Shown here piece by piece: positions 7,416-15,842 of a stretch of 64,000 bases of DNA. The translations under genes and the position numbers were made by a program. Source of the DNA: an uncultured Bilophila sp. (lineage in GTDB: Bacteria; Desulfobacterota; Desulfovibrionia; Desulfovibrionales; Desulfovibrionaceae). The notes beneath the pieces were generated by a model that ran no database searches, was not told the DNA's origin, and was given only the letters and a program-made list of their open reading frames with translations. Within the stretch, counting starts at the first letter, position 1, and every line of letters begins with the position of its first letter. Location: assembly GCA_910585945.1 (NCBI GenBank), contig CAJUHZ010000003.1, forward strand, positions 79,182-143,181, read 5' to 3'.

Positions 7416-8486
7416 ATGAGAGAGAAAAAACGCGTTTCCTTCGCCCGGGCGGCGGAACAGCCCCGCGCGGGGGTTTCCCTGCCCGGTCCTGTCGAGGTCT
7501 TCCTGGCCTGGCTTGATCTGCAGAAAGGTTCTTCGCCGGCCACGGGGGCGGCCTACCGCCGGGATCTGGAGCAGTTTGAAAACTGGCTGCGCAACCAGTC
7601 CCTGACGCTGGCCGCTCCCGGCGAGGTGCGCAAACGGGATATCGAGCGGTATTCCGCCTTTCTGTTTCGGGAAGGGCGGGCCAGAAGCTCCATCAGCCGC
7701 AAGCTCTCCGCAATCCGGTCATTCTTTCGCTACCTTTTGCGCAAGAAGCTGGTGAGCGACAACCCGACGGCCGGCGTGCGCAATCCGAAACAGCAGATTC
7801 GGCAGCCCGGCACGCTGAACGTGGATCAGGTGTTTTCCCTCCTGGACGAAGCCGCCGTTCATTCCGGGGTGCGCCCCTGGGGGGATTCCCCAAATGCTCC
7901 GGATGCCCCTGGAACGCCCCCGCACGAGAGCAGGGAAGGGGCGGCGGCCTGTCGGGATCAGGCGCTTGTCGAACTCCTGTACGGTTCGGGCCTGCGGATT
8001 TCCGAGGCTCTGGGACTGAACGTCATGGATGTGGATCCCTCCAGCGGGGTGGTGCGCGTTTTGGGCAAGGGCGGCAAGGAACGGCTTGCGCCCCTGAGCG
8101 CGACATCGATGCGGACGCTTGAGCGCTGGCTGCGGACGCGCCCGTTGCTCCTGCCCGCCGCCTCCGTTGAGCAGGCCGTGTTTGTGGGGAACCGCGGGGG
8201 GCGTCTCGATCGCCGGCAGGCCGCCCGCATTCTGGAACACCTGCGGCAGGAGGCCGGGCTGCCCCAGCATGTGTCCCCCCATGCCTTGCGGCATTCTTTT
8301 GCCACGCATCTGCTGGAGGGCGGGGCCGACTTGCGCGCCGTGCAGGAATTGCTTGGCCATGCCCGGCTCTCCACCACCCAGCGCTACACCCATGTGACGC
8401 TGGATCGTCTCATGCGCGTTTACGACAGGGCGCACCCGCTTTCCGGTCTGAAGGCCGCCCCCGTGACGGACGACGGGGATGAATAG
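7416..8486 (+). CDS. XerC/XerD-type tyrosine recombinase
   Basis: Probably resolves chromosome dimers at dif by strand exchange. It is 356 aa from ATG 7416; the frame stays open far upstream across dprA, but nothing upstream looks coding. The N-terminal SAM-like domain covers about 20-110 (SPATGAAYRRDLEQFENWL, SISRKLSAIRSFFRYL). The catalytic domain keeps all expected residues: Arg in GSGLRISEALGL, Lys in GKGGKERLAPL, His and Arg in HALRHSFATHL, His in LLGHARLSTTQRYTHV, and the Tyr nucleophile in RYTHV. An insertion of about 30 residues (SGVRPWGDSPNAPDAPG) lies before the first catalytic Arg. XerC and XerD cannot be told apart here. Confidence 0.92.
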   Translation: MREKKRVSFARAAEQPRAGVSLPGPVEVFLAWLDLQKGSSPATGAAYRRDLEQFENWLRNQSLTLAAPGEVRKRDIERYSAFLFREGRARSSISRKLSAIRSFFRYLLRKKLVSDNPTAGVRNPKQQIRQPGTLNVDQVFSLLDEAAVHSGVRPWGDSPNAPDAPGTPPHESREGAAACRDQALVELLYGSGLRISEALGLNVMDVDPSSGVVRVLGKGGKERLAPLSATSMRTLERWLRTRPLLLPAASVEQAVFVGNRGGRLDRRQAARILEHLRQEAGLPQHVSPHALRHSFATHLLEGGADLRAVQELLGHARLSTTQRYTHVTLDRLMRVYDRAHPLSGLKAAPVTDDGDE

Positions 8487-8640
8487 AAGTCATTTCATGA
8501 TTCGCATGAAATGGCTTCCAACGCCGGACGAGAGTCTGGCGCGGCGCGAAAAGCGCCGTGAATGAGCCAAAAAACACGTTTTTGGGCGAAGGATCTTCAT
8601 GATTCAGCCCAAAGGCTGAATCATGAAATGAGTTCCAGAA
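8485..8640 (+). repeat. Dispersed intergenic repeat D, copy 1
   Basis: Starts at the recombinase stop. It contains a palindromic AAGTCATTTCAT/ATGAAAT arm, a GGACGAGAGTCTGGC-type hairpin, a GCGCGAAAAGCGC hairpin, the string GAGCCAAAAAACACGTTTTT and a CATGATTCAGCC/GGCTGAATCATG hairpin. The first about 120 bases are nearly identical to the reverse complement of 44008-44131, and a more divergent relative lies at 31861-31960. Confidence 0.85.
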
Positions 8641-9169
8641 GTTGTCGGGGGAGGGCGGAGACCCTGATGCTCCCGGGGAGGGGCGGCCCCGGAAAGCTCG
8701 AGGGAAAATCTGGCGGAAGTCTATGGCGCTTGTGCCTCTTGTATCAATATGATCGTGACGCGCCTGTACGGCCCTCGCCCTGTTTCCTCCCGGAGGTCAG
8801 ACCCGGAGAGGGGCAGGGCCCTGCTTGTATCCTTCTGATTAAGCTAATAAAAATTTTTTTGACGGCGTCTTGTCACTTTTTTCCTCTGGATGCCTTTACA
8901 ATAAAATGATCTTTCTGCAAAATAATAGCAGTTGTTCAGACAATAACAACATGGGGGGGGCCATGCCGCGGTGAAACGCGGGGGGACCGGCGTCAACTGG
9001 ACGATCCGGAGCGCAACAGCGCGGAGTCGCGCTGTTTTCCCGTGTGGCATGGGCCGCGTGAAACGCGGGGACAAATTGATCGTTTTGGAACCTTGAGCGT
9101 TCCGATGCGATACGGCGTGTCGAACCGTGTTTTCGACATTTCAGCAATTGTGCAAACAAGGAGAAAGGC
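8641..9169. other. Intergenic region upstream of the TRAP operon
   Basis: About 530 bases without a convincing gene. An AT-rich patch (8845-8950) contains the -10-like hexamer TACAAT at 8897-8902, and a GC-rich patch with GAAACGCGGGG occurs twice (about 8974 and 9061). The dctP ribosome site AAGGAG is at 9158-9163. The promoter of the transporter operon must lie here, but I cannot place it with confidence. Confidence 0.4.
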
Positions 9170-10285
9170 ATGAGGAAATTGTTTGCTCTTGCGGTAATGG
9201 CTGGCCTCCTGTGCTGGGGGGGGGTGGCGCATGCCGCCAAGTACGAACTGAAGATCCAGACCGCGCAGGGCACGTCGAGCCTGTACTACAAGGTTATGGA
9301 TCGCATGGCCAAACGCATTGAAAAGCTGTCCGGCGGGGAGATCAAGGTCGAACTCCTGGCCGAAGGCGCTGTGGTCAAGGCGTTTGAAATTCTTGATGCC
9401 GTGGATCAGGGCATCGTCAACGGCGGCCAGGCCTGGACGCACTACTGGTCCGGCAAGCATCCGGCCGGCGTGCTCTTTGCCGCGCCCACGGCCGGTCTTG
9501 GCATCGGCCTTGACCAGACTGCCGTCATGTCGTGGATCTGGGAAGGCGAGGGCCAGAAGCTGCTCGAAGAATACTACCAGCAGGTTCTCAAGGCCAATGT
9601 GAAGCCGTATCTGGTCATGCCCATGGGTCCCGAACCCTTCGGCTGGTTCAAGCAGCATTACGGAACGCTGGAGGAAATCCGCAAGGTCAAGTTCCGCTCC
9701 CCGCCAGGCGTGCCGGCCGAGTCGTTCAAGGAAATGGGAATGCCCGTGGTTTCCATGCCCGGTCCGGACATTATCCCCGCCGCGCAGCGCGGCGTTATTG
9801 ATGCGGCCGAATGGATTTCCCCCGCTGACGATATGCTCCTCGGCTTCGCGGAAATCTGGAAGCACTACTACATCCAGGGCCTGCATCAGGTTATTTCCAT
9901 CTCTGACATCATCATCAACAAGGATTGGTACGATTCCCTGCCGCCCAATCTGCAGGCTGTGATCGACGAATCCATGCGCGCTACCGTCACGGACATGATC
10001 AACATGAATGTGAGCGAAAACTCCACCGCGTTGAGCAAGCTCGTGAAGGAAGATTCCGTTATCATCGAAGATACGCCCGAAGAATACGTCAGCGCGTACA
10101 TGGCCGCTTCGAACAAGGTTGTGAAGAAGTATGCCGACGCTGATCCCTTCTTCAAGAAGGTGTACGATTCCATGCAGAAGTGGGCGGAACTCACTGTTCC
10201 GTACCAGAAGCGCGTGAACGGCGTGTATTACAACATGGGCAAGGCCGCCATGGACGCCGGGATTATCACGGAGTACAAGAAGTAG
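9170..10285 (+). CDS. dctP: TRAP transporter substrate-binding protein (DctP family)
   Basis: Periplasmic solute receptor that delivers an organic acid to the DctQM membrane pair. It is 371 aa with a clean Sec signal peptide (MRKLFALAVMAGLLCWGG, cleavage near HAA). The mature part has DctP-family features: YYKVMDRMAKRIEKLSGGEI, the ligand-pocket region FRSPPGVPAESFKEMGMPVV, and IDAAEWISPADDMLLGF. A good ribosome site AAGGAG precedes the ATG. The ligand cannot be read from the sequence; carboxylates or sulfonates such as isethionate would fit the lineage but are speculation. A strong hairpin-U terminator separates it from dctQ, consistent with higher expression of the receptor. Confidence 0.95.
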   Translation: MRKLFALAVMAGLLCWGGVAHAAKYELKIQTAQGTSSLYYKVMDRMAKRIEKLSGGEIKVELLAEGAVVKAFEILDAVDQGIVNGGQAWTHYWSGKHPAGVLFAAPTAGLGIGLDQTAVMSWIWEGEGQKLLEEYYQQVLKANVKPYLVMPMGPEPFGWFKQHYGTLEEIRKVKFRSPPGVPAESFKEMGMPVVSMPGPDIIPAAQRGVIDAAEWISPADDMLLGFAEIWKHYYIQGLHQVISISDIIINKDWYDSLPPNLQAVIDESMRATVTDMINMNVSENSTALSKLVKEDSVIIEDTPEEYVSAYMAASNKVVKKYADADPFFKKVYDSMQKWAELTVPYQKRVNGVYYNMGKAAMDAGIITEYKK

Positions 10286-10300
10286 GCGAGAGTTTCAACG

Positions 10301-10332
10301 GGGAGGGGAACGTTGTTCCTCTCCCTTTTTTT
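10301..10332 (+). terminator. Intrinsic terminator/attenuator between dctP and dctQ
   Basis: Perfect 11-bp stem GGGAGGGGAAC / GTTCCTCTCCC (one wobble) with a 3-nt loop, followed by seven T. It lies 15 bases after the dctP stop and 22 bases before dctQ. Partial read-through would give excess receptor over permease. Confidence 0.85.
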
Positions 10333-10354
10333 ATTTCTTGCTCCAGAGGATGTG

Positions 10355-10933
10355 ATGATGACAGCAGCAAATTCCCCCAGCGTCGATCGGGTTCCGGCCT
10401 CGGCTCAACGCACCATCCGGATCCTTGACGGGATCAGCATTTTTACGGGCAAGGCGGTTTCATGGTTGCTCATCCCCATGATGCTGAGTCTCGTGTACGA
10501 AGTCTTCATGCGATATCTTTTTCACAGCCCCACCATCTGGTCGATGGATATGGCGGTGATACTTTTCGGCATCAATTTCATGGTGGGTTCGGCGTATTGC
10601 CTGCAATCCGGCGGGCATATCCGCACCGACTTCTTTTACAACAACTGGTCGGTGAAAACCAAGGCCAAAGTTGATATCCTGATGTACATTCTTCTCTTTT
10701 TTCCGGTTCACATCGTCTTTCTGGAAGTGGGCTGGAAATATTTCTGGAAGTCCTTCACCATCAGCGAAACAATGGTTTCAAGCCCGTGGATGCCTATTGT
10801 CTGGCCGTTGAAGTTCGCCATTCCGTGTTGCGTTGCACTGACGCTGGTGCAGGGCGTCTCGGAGGTGATCAAGAACATCTACAGGTGGAAAACCGGCGTT
10901 GATTACTGGGCTGCGGAGACGGAAGCGGCCTAG
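10355..10933 (+). CDS. dctQ: TRAP transporter small permease (DctQ family)
   Basis: Small membrane subunit with four predicted membrane spans that pairs with DctM. The start at 10355 (MMTAANSPSVD) follows AGAGGA at 10345-10350, giving 192 aa; an upstream frame-open start at 10313 falls in the terminator stem and is unlikely. Hydrophobic segments include VSWLLIPMMLSLVYEVFMRY, SMDMAVILFGINFMVGSAYC, VDILMYILLFFPVHIVFLEV and LKFAIPCCVALTLVQGV. The motif FMRYLFHSPTIWS is typical of DctQ. It is followed after 20 bases by dctM. Confidence 0.93.
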   Translation: MMTAANSPSVDRVPASAQRTIRILDGISIFTGKAVSWLLIPMMLSLVYEVFMRYLFHSPTIWSMDMAVILFGINFMVGSAYCLQSGGHIRTDFFYNNWSVKTKAKVDILMYILLFFPVHIVFLEVGWKYFWKSFTISETMVSSPWMPIVWPLKFAIPCCVALTLVQGVSEVIKNIYRWKTGVDYWAAETEAA

Positions 10934-10953
10934 CCGCAAAGAGAGGAGCGTCT

Positions 10954-12279
10954 ATGGAAATATCCACAAATGAACTGCTTGGTCTGCTTTCGCTGGGGGC
11001 GATGTTCCTCGCCTTTTGCACCGGGTTTCCCATTTCCTATGTGATGGTGTTCAGCGGGCTGACTTTTGGTTTTATCGGCATCGGCAAAATTGTTTTTTAC
11101 CTGTTGACGGTGCAATTCTATCAGGTCATGACCGACTCGGTCATGGGAGCCATTCCGCCATTTCTGCTCATGGGGTATATCCTTGAGAGCGCGGGGCTTA
11201 TGGATCGGCTCTTCAAATCGTTTCAGATGCTGCTGTGCCGCCTGCCCGGCTCCCTGTACGCGGCGGTCATCTTCACCGGCACAATTTTCGCTGCGGCCAC
11301 GGGCATTGTGGGATCGTCGGTGAACCTGCTCTGCGTCATGGCGGAGCCGGCCATGCGCCGGAGCGGCTATAACATCCGTATGGGCGCGGGGTCCATCGCC
11401 GCGTCGGGCACGCTGGGCATCCTCATTCCCCCGAGCGTCATGCTTGTGGTCATGGGGCCGATCGTGGGCGTGCCGGTGACCGATCTGTTCGCGGCCGCCG
11501 TCATTCCCGGTCTGATGCTCGCCGGCATCTACATTGCGTACTCGCTCGTGCGTTGCGCGCTCAACCCCGAGCTTGGCCCGCCGCTGCCGCCCGAGCTTCG
11601 GCCCGAAAGCTTCGGCAAGGCTCTGCGGGAAGTGTTCATTGGCGTCATCCCGCTGCTTCTGCTCATTTTTTCCACGCTCGGCAGTATCCTCATGGGCATC
11701 GCCACGCCTACCGAGGCGGCTTCCTGCGGCGCGTTCGGCGCGTTCGTTCTTGTCTTCGCGTACCGCAAGTTCTCCTGGGAAGGCATGAAGGACGCCCTGT
11801 TCAAGACAACAAAGCTGTCGGCCATGATTCTCATCATGATCGCGTCGTGCAACTTCTTCGGCTCGGTCTTTTCGCGCCTGGGAAGCGCCGCGTGGCTGTC
11901 GCGCTTTTTGATGTCGCTTGACATGCCGCCCATGGCGATGCTGGCGCTCATCATGCTGACCATCTTCTTCCTTGGCTGGGCCATGGAGTGGATCCCCATC
12001 GTTCTTATCTTCCTGCCGCTCATGCTGCCCACGGTGGAAGCGATGCAGTTCGACAAGCTGTGGTTCTGCCTGGTCATGGCCGTGACGTTGCAGACTTCCT
12101 GGCTGTCGCCGCCGGTGGCGCTCTCGGCCTATTTCATCAAGGGCAGTCTGCCGCACTGGGATTTGATGGATATCTACAAGGGCATGTTCCAGTATATCGG
12201 ATGCCAGGTTGTCGGGATCATTCTTGTCATCGTGTTCCCGGCGATCGTCACCTGGCTGCCCAACTTCCTCAAGCAATAG
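10954..12279 (+). CDS. dctM: TRAP transporter large permease (DctM family)
   Basis: Main ion-coupled transport subunit, 441 aa, with about 12 hydrophobic segments. Recognisable DctM stretches include FCTGFPISYVMVFSGLTFGF, ATGIVGSSVNLLCVMAEPAM, GSIAASGTLGILIPPSVMLV and GIATPTEAASCGAFGAFVL; the ILIPPS and PTEAA motifs are characteristic. The ribosome site GAGAGGAG precedes the ATG. It completes a dctPQM operon in the usual order. Confidence 0.96.
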   Translation: MEISTNELLGLLSLGAMFLAFCTGFPISYVMVFSGLTFGFIGIGKIVFYLLTVQFYQVMTDSVMGAIPPFLLMGYILESAGLMDRLFKSFQMLLCRLPGSLYAAVIFTGTIFAAATGIVGSSVNLLCVMAEPAMRRSGYNIRMGAGSIAASGTLGILIPPSVMLVVMGPIVGVPVTDLFAAAVIPGLMLAGIYIAYSLVRCALNPELGPPLPPELRPESFGKALREVFIGVIPLLLLIFSTLGSILMGIATPTEAASCGAFGAFVLVFAYRKFSWEGMKDALFKTTKLSAMILIMIASCNFFGSVFSRLGSAAWLSRFLMSLDMPPMAMLALIMLTIFFLGWAMEWIPIVLIFLPLMLPTVEAMQFDKLWFCLVMAVTLQTSWLSPPVALSAYFIKGSLPHWDLMDIYKGMFQYIGCQVVGIILVIVFPAIVTWLPNFLKQ

Positions 12280-12475
12280 GCGGATGTTCGGGCCGCTCTG
12301 GCGGCCCGCCGGCTTCACGTCCGGTTCACAGGCTTCACGAGGCTCTGCGTGCAGAATATTTTTGCAAACAGGGCCTCGTGTGTTCTGGAGCGGGGCGGTT
12401 TGCTGTATTCTGCCCCGGACAGGGGGTTGCCGGTCCAGCCTGCAATCCATAACAAGCAAAATGCAAGGAGTAAAC

Positions 12476-13213
12476 ATGTTGCGGAGCATTCTTGCCGCGT
12501 GTGCGGCTGTCCTGCTGACGTCGGGAACGCTTTTTGCCGGGGAAACGGTGAAGGTGGCCAGCAATCCCACATGGCCTCCCATGGAATTCCTCAATGCGGA
12601 AAAGAAGATCGTGGGCTACGATCGGGATATCATGGAAGCCATTGCCGAAGAGATGGGCTTCAGCATCGACATGCGCAACACCGCGTGGGACGGCATTTTC
12701 GCCTCGCTTGAGTCCGCGCAGAGCGACGTCATCGCCTCCTGCGTGACCATCACGGAACCGCGCAAGAAGAATTATCTTTTTTCCGATCCCTATTATGAAG
12801 TCAGGCAGGCTCTGGTTGTCGCGCGGGATTCCGCCATCAGCAAGCCCGAAGATCTGAAGGGAAAGACCATCGGCGTGCAGATCGGCACGACGGCTGTGGA
12901 AGCCTTGCGCAAGATGAAGGGCGACTTCACCATCAAGACCTATGACGAGGTGGGCCTGGTGTTTGAAGATTTGCGCAACGGCCGCCTTGACGCGGCAATG
13001 TGCGACGACCCTGTGGCCCGCTACTACTCCAGCCGCAAGGAAGGTTACCAGGATCTCATGAAGCTGGCCTTTGTCACGGACGATGTGGAATATATCGGCT
13101 TTGTCATGCGCAAGGACGATACCGCGATGCAGGAGCGGATCAACAAGGGGCTTGCGGCCATTCGGGCCAACGGCAAGGAAAAGGCCATTCGCGTCAAATG
13201 GCTTGGAGAATAA
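12476..13213 (+). CDS. Amino-acid ABC transporter substrate-binding protein, orphan
   Basis: A 245-aa periplasmic binding protein of the HisJ/GlnH (SBP family 3) type. ATG 12476 has AAGGAG at 12465-12470; a 19-residue signal peptide ends at LFAG. Family features are VKVASNPTWPPMEFLN, GYDRDIMEAIAEEMGF, AWDGIFASLESAQSDVI, GKTIGVQIGTTAVEAL and NGRLDAAMCDDPVARYY. No ABC permease or ATPase gene is adjacent, so it either serves a transporter encoded elsewhere or acts as a sensor/solute scavenger. It is followed by an intergenic repeat of family B. Confidence 0.9.
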   Translation: MLRSILAACAAVLLTSGTLFAGETVKVASNPTWPPMEFLNAEKKIVGYDRDIMEAIAEEMGFSIDMRNTAWDGIFASLESAQSDVIASCVTITEPRKKNYLFSDPYYEVRQALVVARDSAISKPEDLKGKTIGVQIGTTAVEALRKMKGDFTIKTYDEVGLVFEDLRNGRLDAAMCDDPVARYYSSRKEGYQDLMKLAFVTDDVEYIGFVMRKDDTAMQERINKGLAAIRANGKEKAIRVKWLGE

Positions 13214-13233
13214 CAACAGAGGCGTTTGAAGTG

Positions 13234-13316
13234 TGTGGGGGGGCTTCGCGCCCCCACCCCCCCGCAGTAGAGGAATGATTCCCCTGCACCCTCGATAACT
13301 CTGGCGCTCTGCGCCA
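13234..13316 (+). repeat. Dispersed 3'-end repeat B, copy 1
   Basis: Lies 21 bases after the binding-protein stop. It has three parts in order: a GGGGGGGC/GCCCCC hairpin, the palindromic GAGGAATGATTCCCCTGC, and a CTGGCGC/GCGCCA hairpin. The same order relative to the upstream gene's 3' end recurs at 14112-14023 and 15922-15843 on the minus strand. Confidence 0.8.
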
Positions 13317-13356
13317 AACGGCATATTCGGGGGCTATGGCATTACAAGGAAAACGC

Positions 13357-13854
13357 ATGGGGTATGAAATCGAACGCAGATTCCTGGTGTGTTCGGACGC
13401 CTGGCGTGGTCTCGCCCCCGGCCTTCTGTACCGGCAGGGGTACCTTTGTTCGGAGCCGGATCGCACGGTGCGGGTGCGTCTGATCGGAACGTCCGAAGCC
13501 GACGGCGCGGCCTTTCTCACGCTCAAGGGCAGGCAGACGGGATTTCGTCGTCCGGAATTCGAGTATGAGATTCCCTTTGCCGACGGCGCTTTTCTGCTTG
13601 AACACATGGCTGAAAAGCCGCTTGTCGAGAAATGCCGCCACCGCATCGCGCTGGATGGGCTTGTGTGGGAGGTGGACGAATTCCTGGGCGAGAACGCGGG
13701 GCTTGTGCTGGCGGAGCTGGAGCTTGCGGCTGAGGATCAGAGCTTTTCCCGCCCGGGCTGGCTTGGCGCGGAAGTTACAGGAGACTGGCGCTACGCCAAT
13801 TCCAGCCTGGCCCGGCATCCCTTCCGCCGATGGGGGAAAAATTCTGCGGCATGA
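13357..13854 (+). CDS. CYTH-domain protein
   Basis: A 165-aa cytoplasmic protein of the CYTH superfamily, which includes inorganic triphosphatases and class IV adenylate cyclases; they hydrolyse or cyclise triphosphates with divalent metal. ATG 13357 is chosen because AAGGA lies six bases upstream and the next residues MGYEIERRFLV give the diagnostic N-terminal ExExR-like signature. Further family segments are TVRVRLIGT, AFLTLKGRQTG, RPEFEYEIPFADGAFLL and EVDEFLGENAGLVLAELEL. The substrate is unknown. It is a single gene flanked by dispersed repeats. Confidence 0.87.
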   Translation: MGYEIERRFLVCSDAWRGLAPGLLYRQGYLCSEPDRTVRVRLIGTSEADGAAFLTLKGRQTGFRRPEFEYEIPFADGAFLLEHMAEKPLVEKCRHRIALDGLVWEVDEFLGENAGLVLAELELAAEDQSFSRPGWLGAEVTGDWRYANSSLARHPFRRWGKNSAA

Positions 13855-13870
13855 GGGAGGGCGTCCCGAT

Positions 13871-14004
13871 CCGCCTGCCGCAACACCGTTTGTACGTCCG
13901 GCGGCGTTGCAAGGCCAAATTGACTGTATGTTCGGGACAGCTTCGCCCAATGTTTGCCCGTGCCGGCCGAACAAAACGGTTTTTTGCGGACGGGGTTGTC
14001 ATGA
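13871..14004 (+). repeat. Dispersed intergenic repeat A, copy 1
   Basis: Shared elements are CCGCCTGCCGCAA at the left end, TCCGGCGGCGTTGCAAGGCC, a TTGACTGTAT...TCGGGACAG...TTCG block, and TTTTTTGCGGACGG...ATGA at the right end. Related copies are at 14772-14913, 41141-41280 (same strand), and 15676-15809 and 63877-63945 (opposite strand). Confidence 0.8.
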
Positions 14005-14022
14005 GATCTGACCCCCAGGCGT

Positions 14023-14112
14023 TTGCCGGCCCGGCGCAACGCGCCAGCCGGCATTGAGGGTGCAGGGGAATCATTCCCCTGCCGAGGGGTTTGGGGGCGA
14101 GCAGCCCCCAAC
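14023..14112 (-). repeat. Dispersed 3'-end repeat B, copy 2
   Basis: On the minus strand it follows the 14133-14615 gene: GGGGGC/GCCCCC hairpin, palindrome CAGGGGAATGATTCCCCTG, then GGCGCGTTGCGCC. It may act as a transcription or RNA 3' end, though it lacks a U-run. Confidence 0.8.
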
Positions 14113-14132
14113 CTTTCAAATGGTTTTACGTT

Positions 14133-14615
14133 CTAAAATTTGGGGAAGAGGGCAGGATCGGCGGGCTTCAGGTTTTTCAGCAGTTCCTTGCCGGTATTGA
14201 TGGTGGGGCCGAGGATGGTCGTCACCGCAAAGACCTTGCCGTTCGAGGCGAAGTAGGAAACCCCCTTGCCGGGGCCTTGCGCGTAGGTGGTCTCGTACAC
14301 GCCGTCCTTTTCAACCGGATCGCTGGCGTTGATGCCGCCGGCTTTCATCCCGGCGATGGTCTGCGCGGCCACGTCCTTGGCGGCCATGGGGTTGGCGACA
14401 ACCGTGATGGTGACGGCGGATCCATCCTTGGTGTTCTGGAAAATGGCCATGGTGCTGCCGTTCATGTTCTGAACGGGCTGAGGCTGCTTCCAGTCGGCCG
14501 GCAAGTCAATGGAGAAGGTGTCGGTTTTGACTTCCTGCGCCAGAGCCGGAACGGCCAGGGCCGCACCGAGAACGCAGGCGAAAAGCAGTCTGCCGCATTG
14601 CTTGAGAGAAAGCAT
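14133..14615 (-). CDS. Secreted protein of unknown function (PsbP/DUF1795-like)
   Basis: A 160-aa protein with a Sec signal peptide (LLFACVLGAALAVPALAQ, cleavage after ALA). The mature part contains FSIDLPADWKQPQPVQNM, STMAIFQN and AVTITVVAN, a pattern seen in small PsbP/DUF1795-type domains in which a beta-rich fold follows an F-x-I-x-L-P-x-x-W motif. No catalytic residues are evident. Probably periplasmic. It stands alone, with repeat B at its 3' end and repeat A beyond. Family placement is tentative. Confidence 0.75.
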   Translation of the reverse strand: MLSLKQCGRLLFACVLGAALAVPALAQEVKTDTFSIDLPADWKQPQPVQNMNGSTMAIFQNTKDGSAVTITVVANPMAAKDVAAQTIAGMKAGGINASDPVEKDGVYETTYAQGPGKGVSYFASNGKVFAVTTILGPTINTGKELLKNLKPADPALFPKF

Positions 14616-15044
14616 GGAAAACTCCCTGTTTCGTGTTTGAGACGCCCTCCCATCTCAGGATGGCGTCCGTCAGGCAATACCCGGTACGAATGTTCGCCGC
14701 TGCACGGCTCGCATTCTTCCGGCTTCCTCTTCGCCCTCTCGGTGCGCAAAGTCAAGAGGTTAGGCAGCCCTCATGAACCCGCCTGCCGCAAGGCCGCCTT
14801 TTTGCCTCCGGTGGCATTGCAAGGCCGACATTGACTGTATTTCGGGACAGATTCGTCTGTTTGCCCCTTGCCGGTCGGAAAAAAACGGCTTTTTGCGGAC
14901 GGTGTTTTCATGAGGGTTGACCTTGAATCCATGCGCGTGTTGCGCGCTCGTGGGTTGTCTGTTACCCTGCCCGGAGGCGAAGCGCCCGCAGAAAGGGACG
15001 ATGCGGAGCGCTTGCGGCGGATATGCGTCCCGGGGAGATGCTGC
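14616..15044. other. Divergent intergenic region with repeat A
   Basis: About 430 bases between the secreted-protein gene and the NimA-like gene. The first 150 bases hold the leftward promoter region; 14772-14913 is repeat A copy 2. The rest has open frame in phase with the NimA-like gene but no family similarity, so it is treated as untranslated. Confidence 0.5.
14772..14913 (+). repeat. Dispersed intergenic repeat A, copy 2
   Basis: Same order of blocks as copy 1: CGCCTGCCGCAAGGCCGCC, GCATTGCAAGGCCGACATTG, TTTCGGGACAGATTCGTC, CTTTTTGCGGACGGTGTTTT, ATGA. Identity is clear by eye over the whole length. Confidence 0.8.
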
Positions 15045-15500
15045 ATGCGCAGAAAGGAAAGAGAGCGGACGGATCGCGCCTTTATGGAACAGGTGCTGAA
15101 AGATGCCGACACGTTGTGGCTGAGCCTGAATACGGAAGGCGCGCCCTATGTCATCCCGGTCAACCACGCCCTGCATGAGGGCGTGCTGTACATTCATTGC
15201 GCAAACGAAGGTCTCAAGCTTGACTTGATCCGGCGCGATCCGCGGGTGGGCTTTGCCGCCGCGACGGATGTGCGGATCATCCGCGAACGATCCACAACGG
15301 CTTACCGCAGCGTGTGCGGCTCCGGCACGGCCGTGATTGTGGAAGATGAAGCGGAGAAGCAAACGGCGCTGGTCGCCATTCGTGATCAGTATCAGGCCAT
15401 TTGCGACTTGCCCGCGCCAGCGTCCCGACTGCCTCAGATCGGCATTGTCCGGATCGTTATTGAAAGCCTGACGGGAAAAGAAAAAACACTGCCCGCGTAG
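15045..15500 (+). CDS. Pyridoxamine-phosphate-oxidase-like flavoprotein (NimA type)
   Basis: A 151-aa protein of the split-barrel FMN-binding family that includes NimA nitroimidazole reductases. The start at 15045 is chosen because GGGGAG lies 7 bases upstream and MRRKERERTD matches the usual family N-terminus (MRRKDRE). Core segments are DADTLWLSLNTEGAPYVIPV, VLYIHCANEGLKLDLIRRDP, RVGFAAATDV and the Tyr-Arg-Ser-Val-x-Gly-x-Gly segment YRSVCGSGTAVI. In family members it binds FMN or heme and reduces small substrates; the true substrate is unknown. A single-gene unit. Confidence 0.87.
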   Translation: MRRKERERTDRAFMEQVLKDADTLWLSLNTEGAPYVIPVNHALHEGVLYIHCANEGLKLDLIRRDPRVGFAAATDVRIIRERSTTAYRSVCGSGTAVIVEDEAEKQTALVAIRDQYQAICDLPAPASRLPQIGIVRIVIESLTGKEKTLPA

Positions 15501-15505
15501 GGCGC

Positions 15506-15638
15506 ACACTCCGGCTCTTGTCCTGCCTGCGTCAAAAAGGCTTTTTATTCCGGTCATGTGCCATAAGCGTACATTCCCTTCACAAAAAGCCTTTTTCCCT
15601 GGCGGAGAACAACATTTCTCGCAGTGTGAACACCCCCG
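15506..15638 (+). repeat. MITE-like repeat C, copy 1
   Basis: About 133 bp, near-identical in core to 46924-47054 on the same strand. Conserved strings include GCGTCAAAAAGGCTTTTTAT, TCCGGTCA-GTGCCATAAG, ACATTCCCTTCACAA and TTTTTTCCCTGGCGGAGAAC-type ends. Ends are imperfect inverted repeats (CACACTCCGGCTCTTG against CTCGCAGTGTG). Confidence 0.85.
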
Positions 15639-15675
15639 AGCAGGCTCCGTTCCAAACGGAGTTTTCGGGGGGATT

Positions 15676-15809
15676 ATGAAAACGCCGTCCACAACACGCC
15701 GGATTTTTCCACCCGGCAAACAGTGGACAAAGCGGTCTTCACCAGACAGCCAGTGGTTGGCTTGCAACGCCGCCCTCCGCAAAACCACGGCGTTGCGGCA
15801 GGCAGGGGA
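15676..15809 (-). repeat. Dispersed intergenic repeat A, copy 3 (divergent)
   Basis: Opposite orientation to copies 1 and 2: begins ATGAAAACGCCGTCC and ends CGTTGCGGCAGGC, with TTGCAACGCCGCC inside. The middle has diverged. Confidence 0.65.
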
Positions 15810-15842
15810 GTGAACATTGTCGCCCCGCCCCTGCATGTGCCG

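Noticed and set aside
8562..8909. 115-codon frame after the recombinase
   Set aside because: Begins inside dispersed repeat D and shows no similarity or ribosome site.
9040..9070. Sigma-54 promoter before dctP (TGGCAT...)
   Set aside because: The GC pair expected at -12 is missing at the correct distance.
10930..12594. 554-codon minus-strand frame opposite dctM
   Set aside because: His/Arg/Gln-rich mirror frame; dctM on the plus strand is unmistakable.
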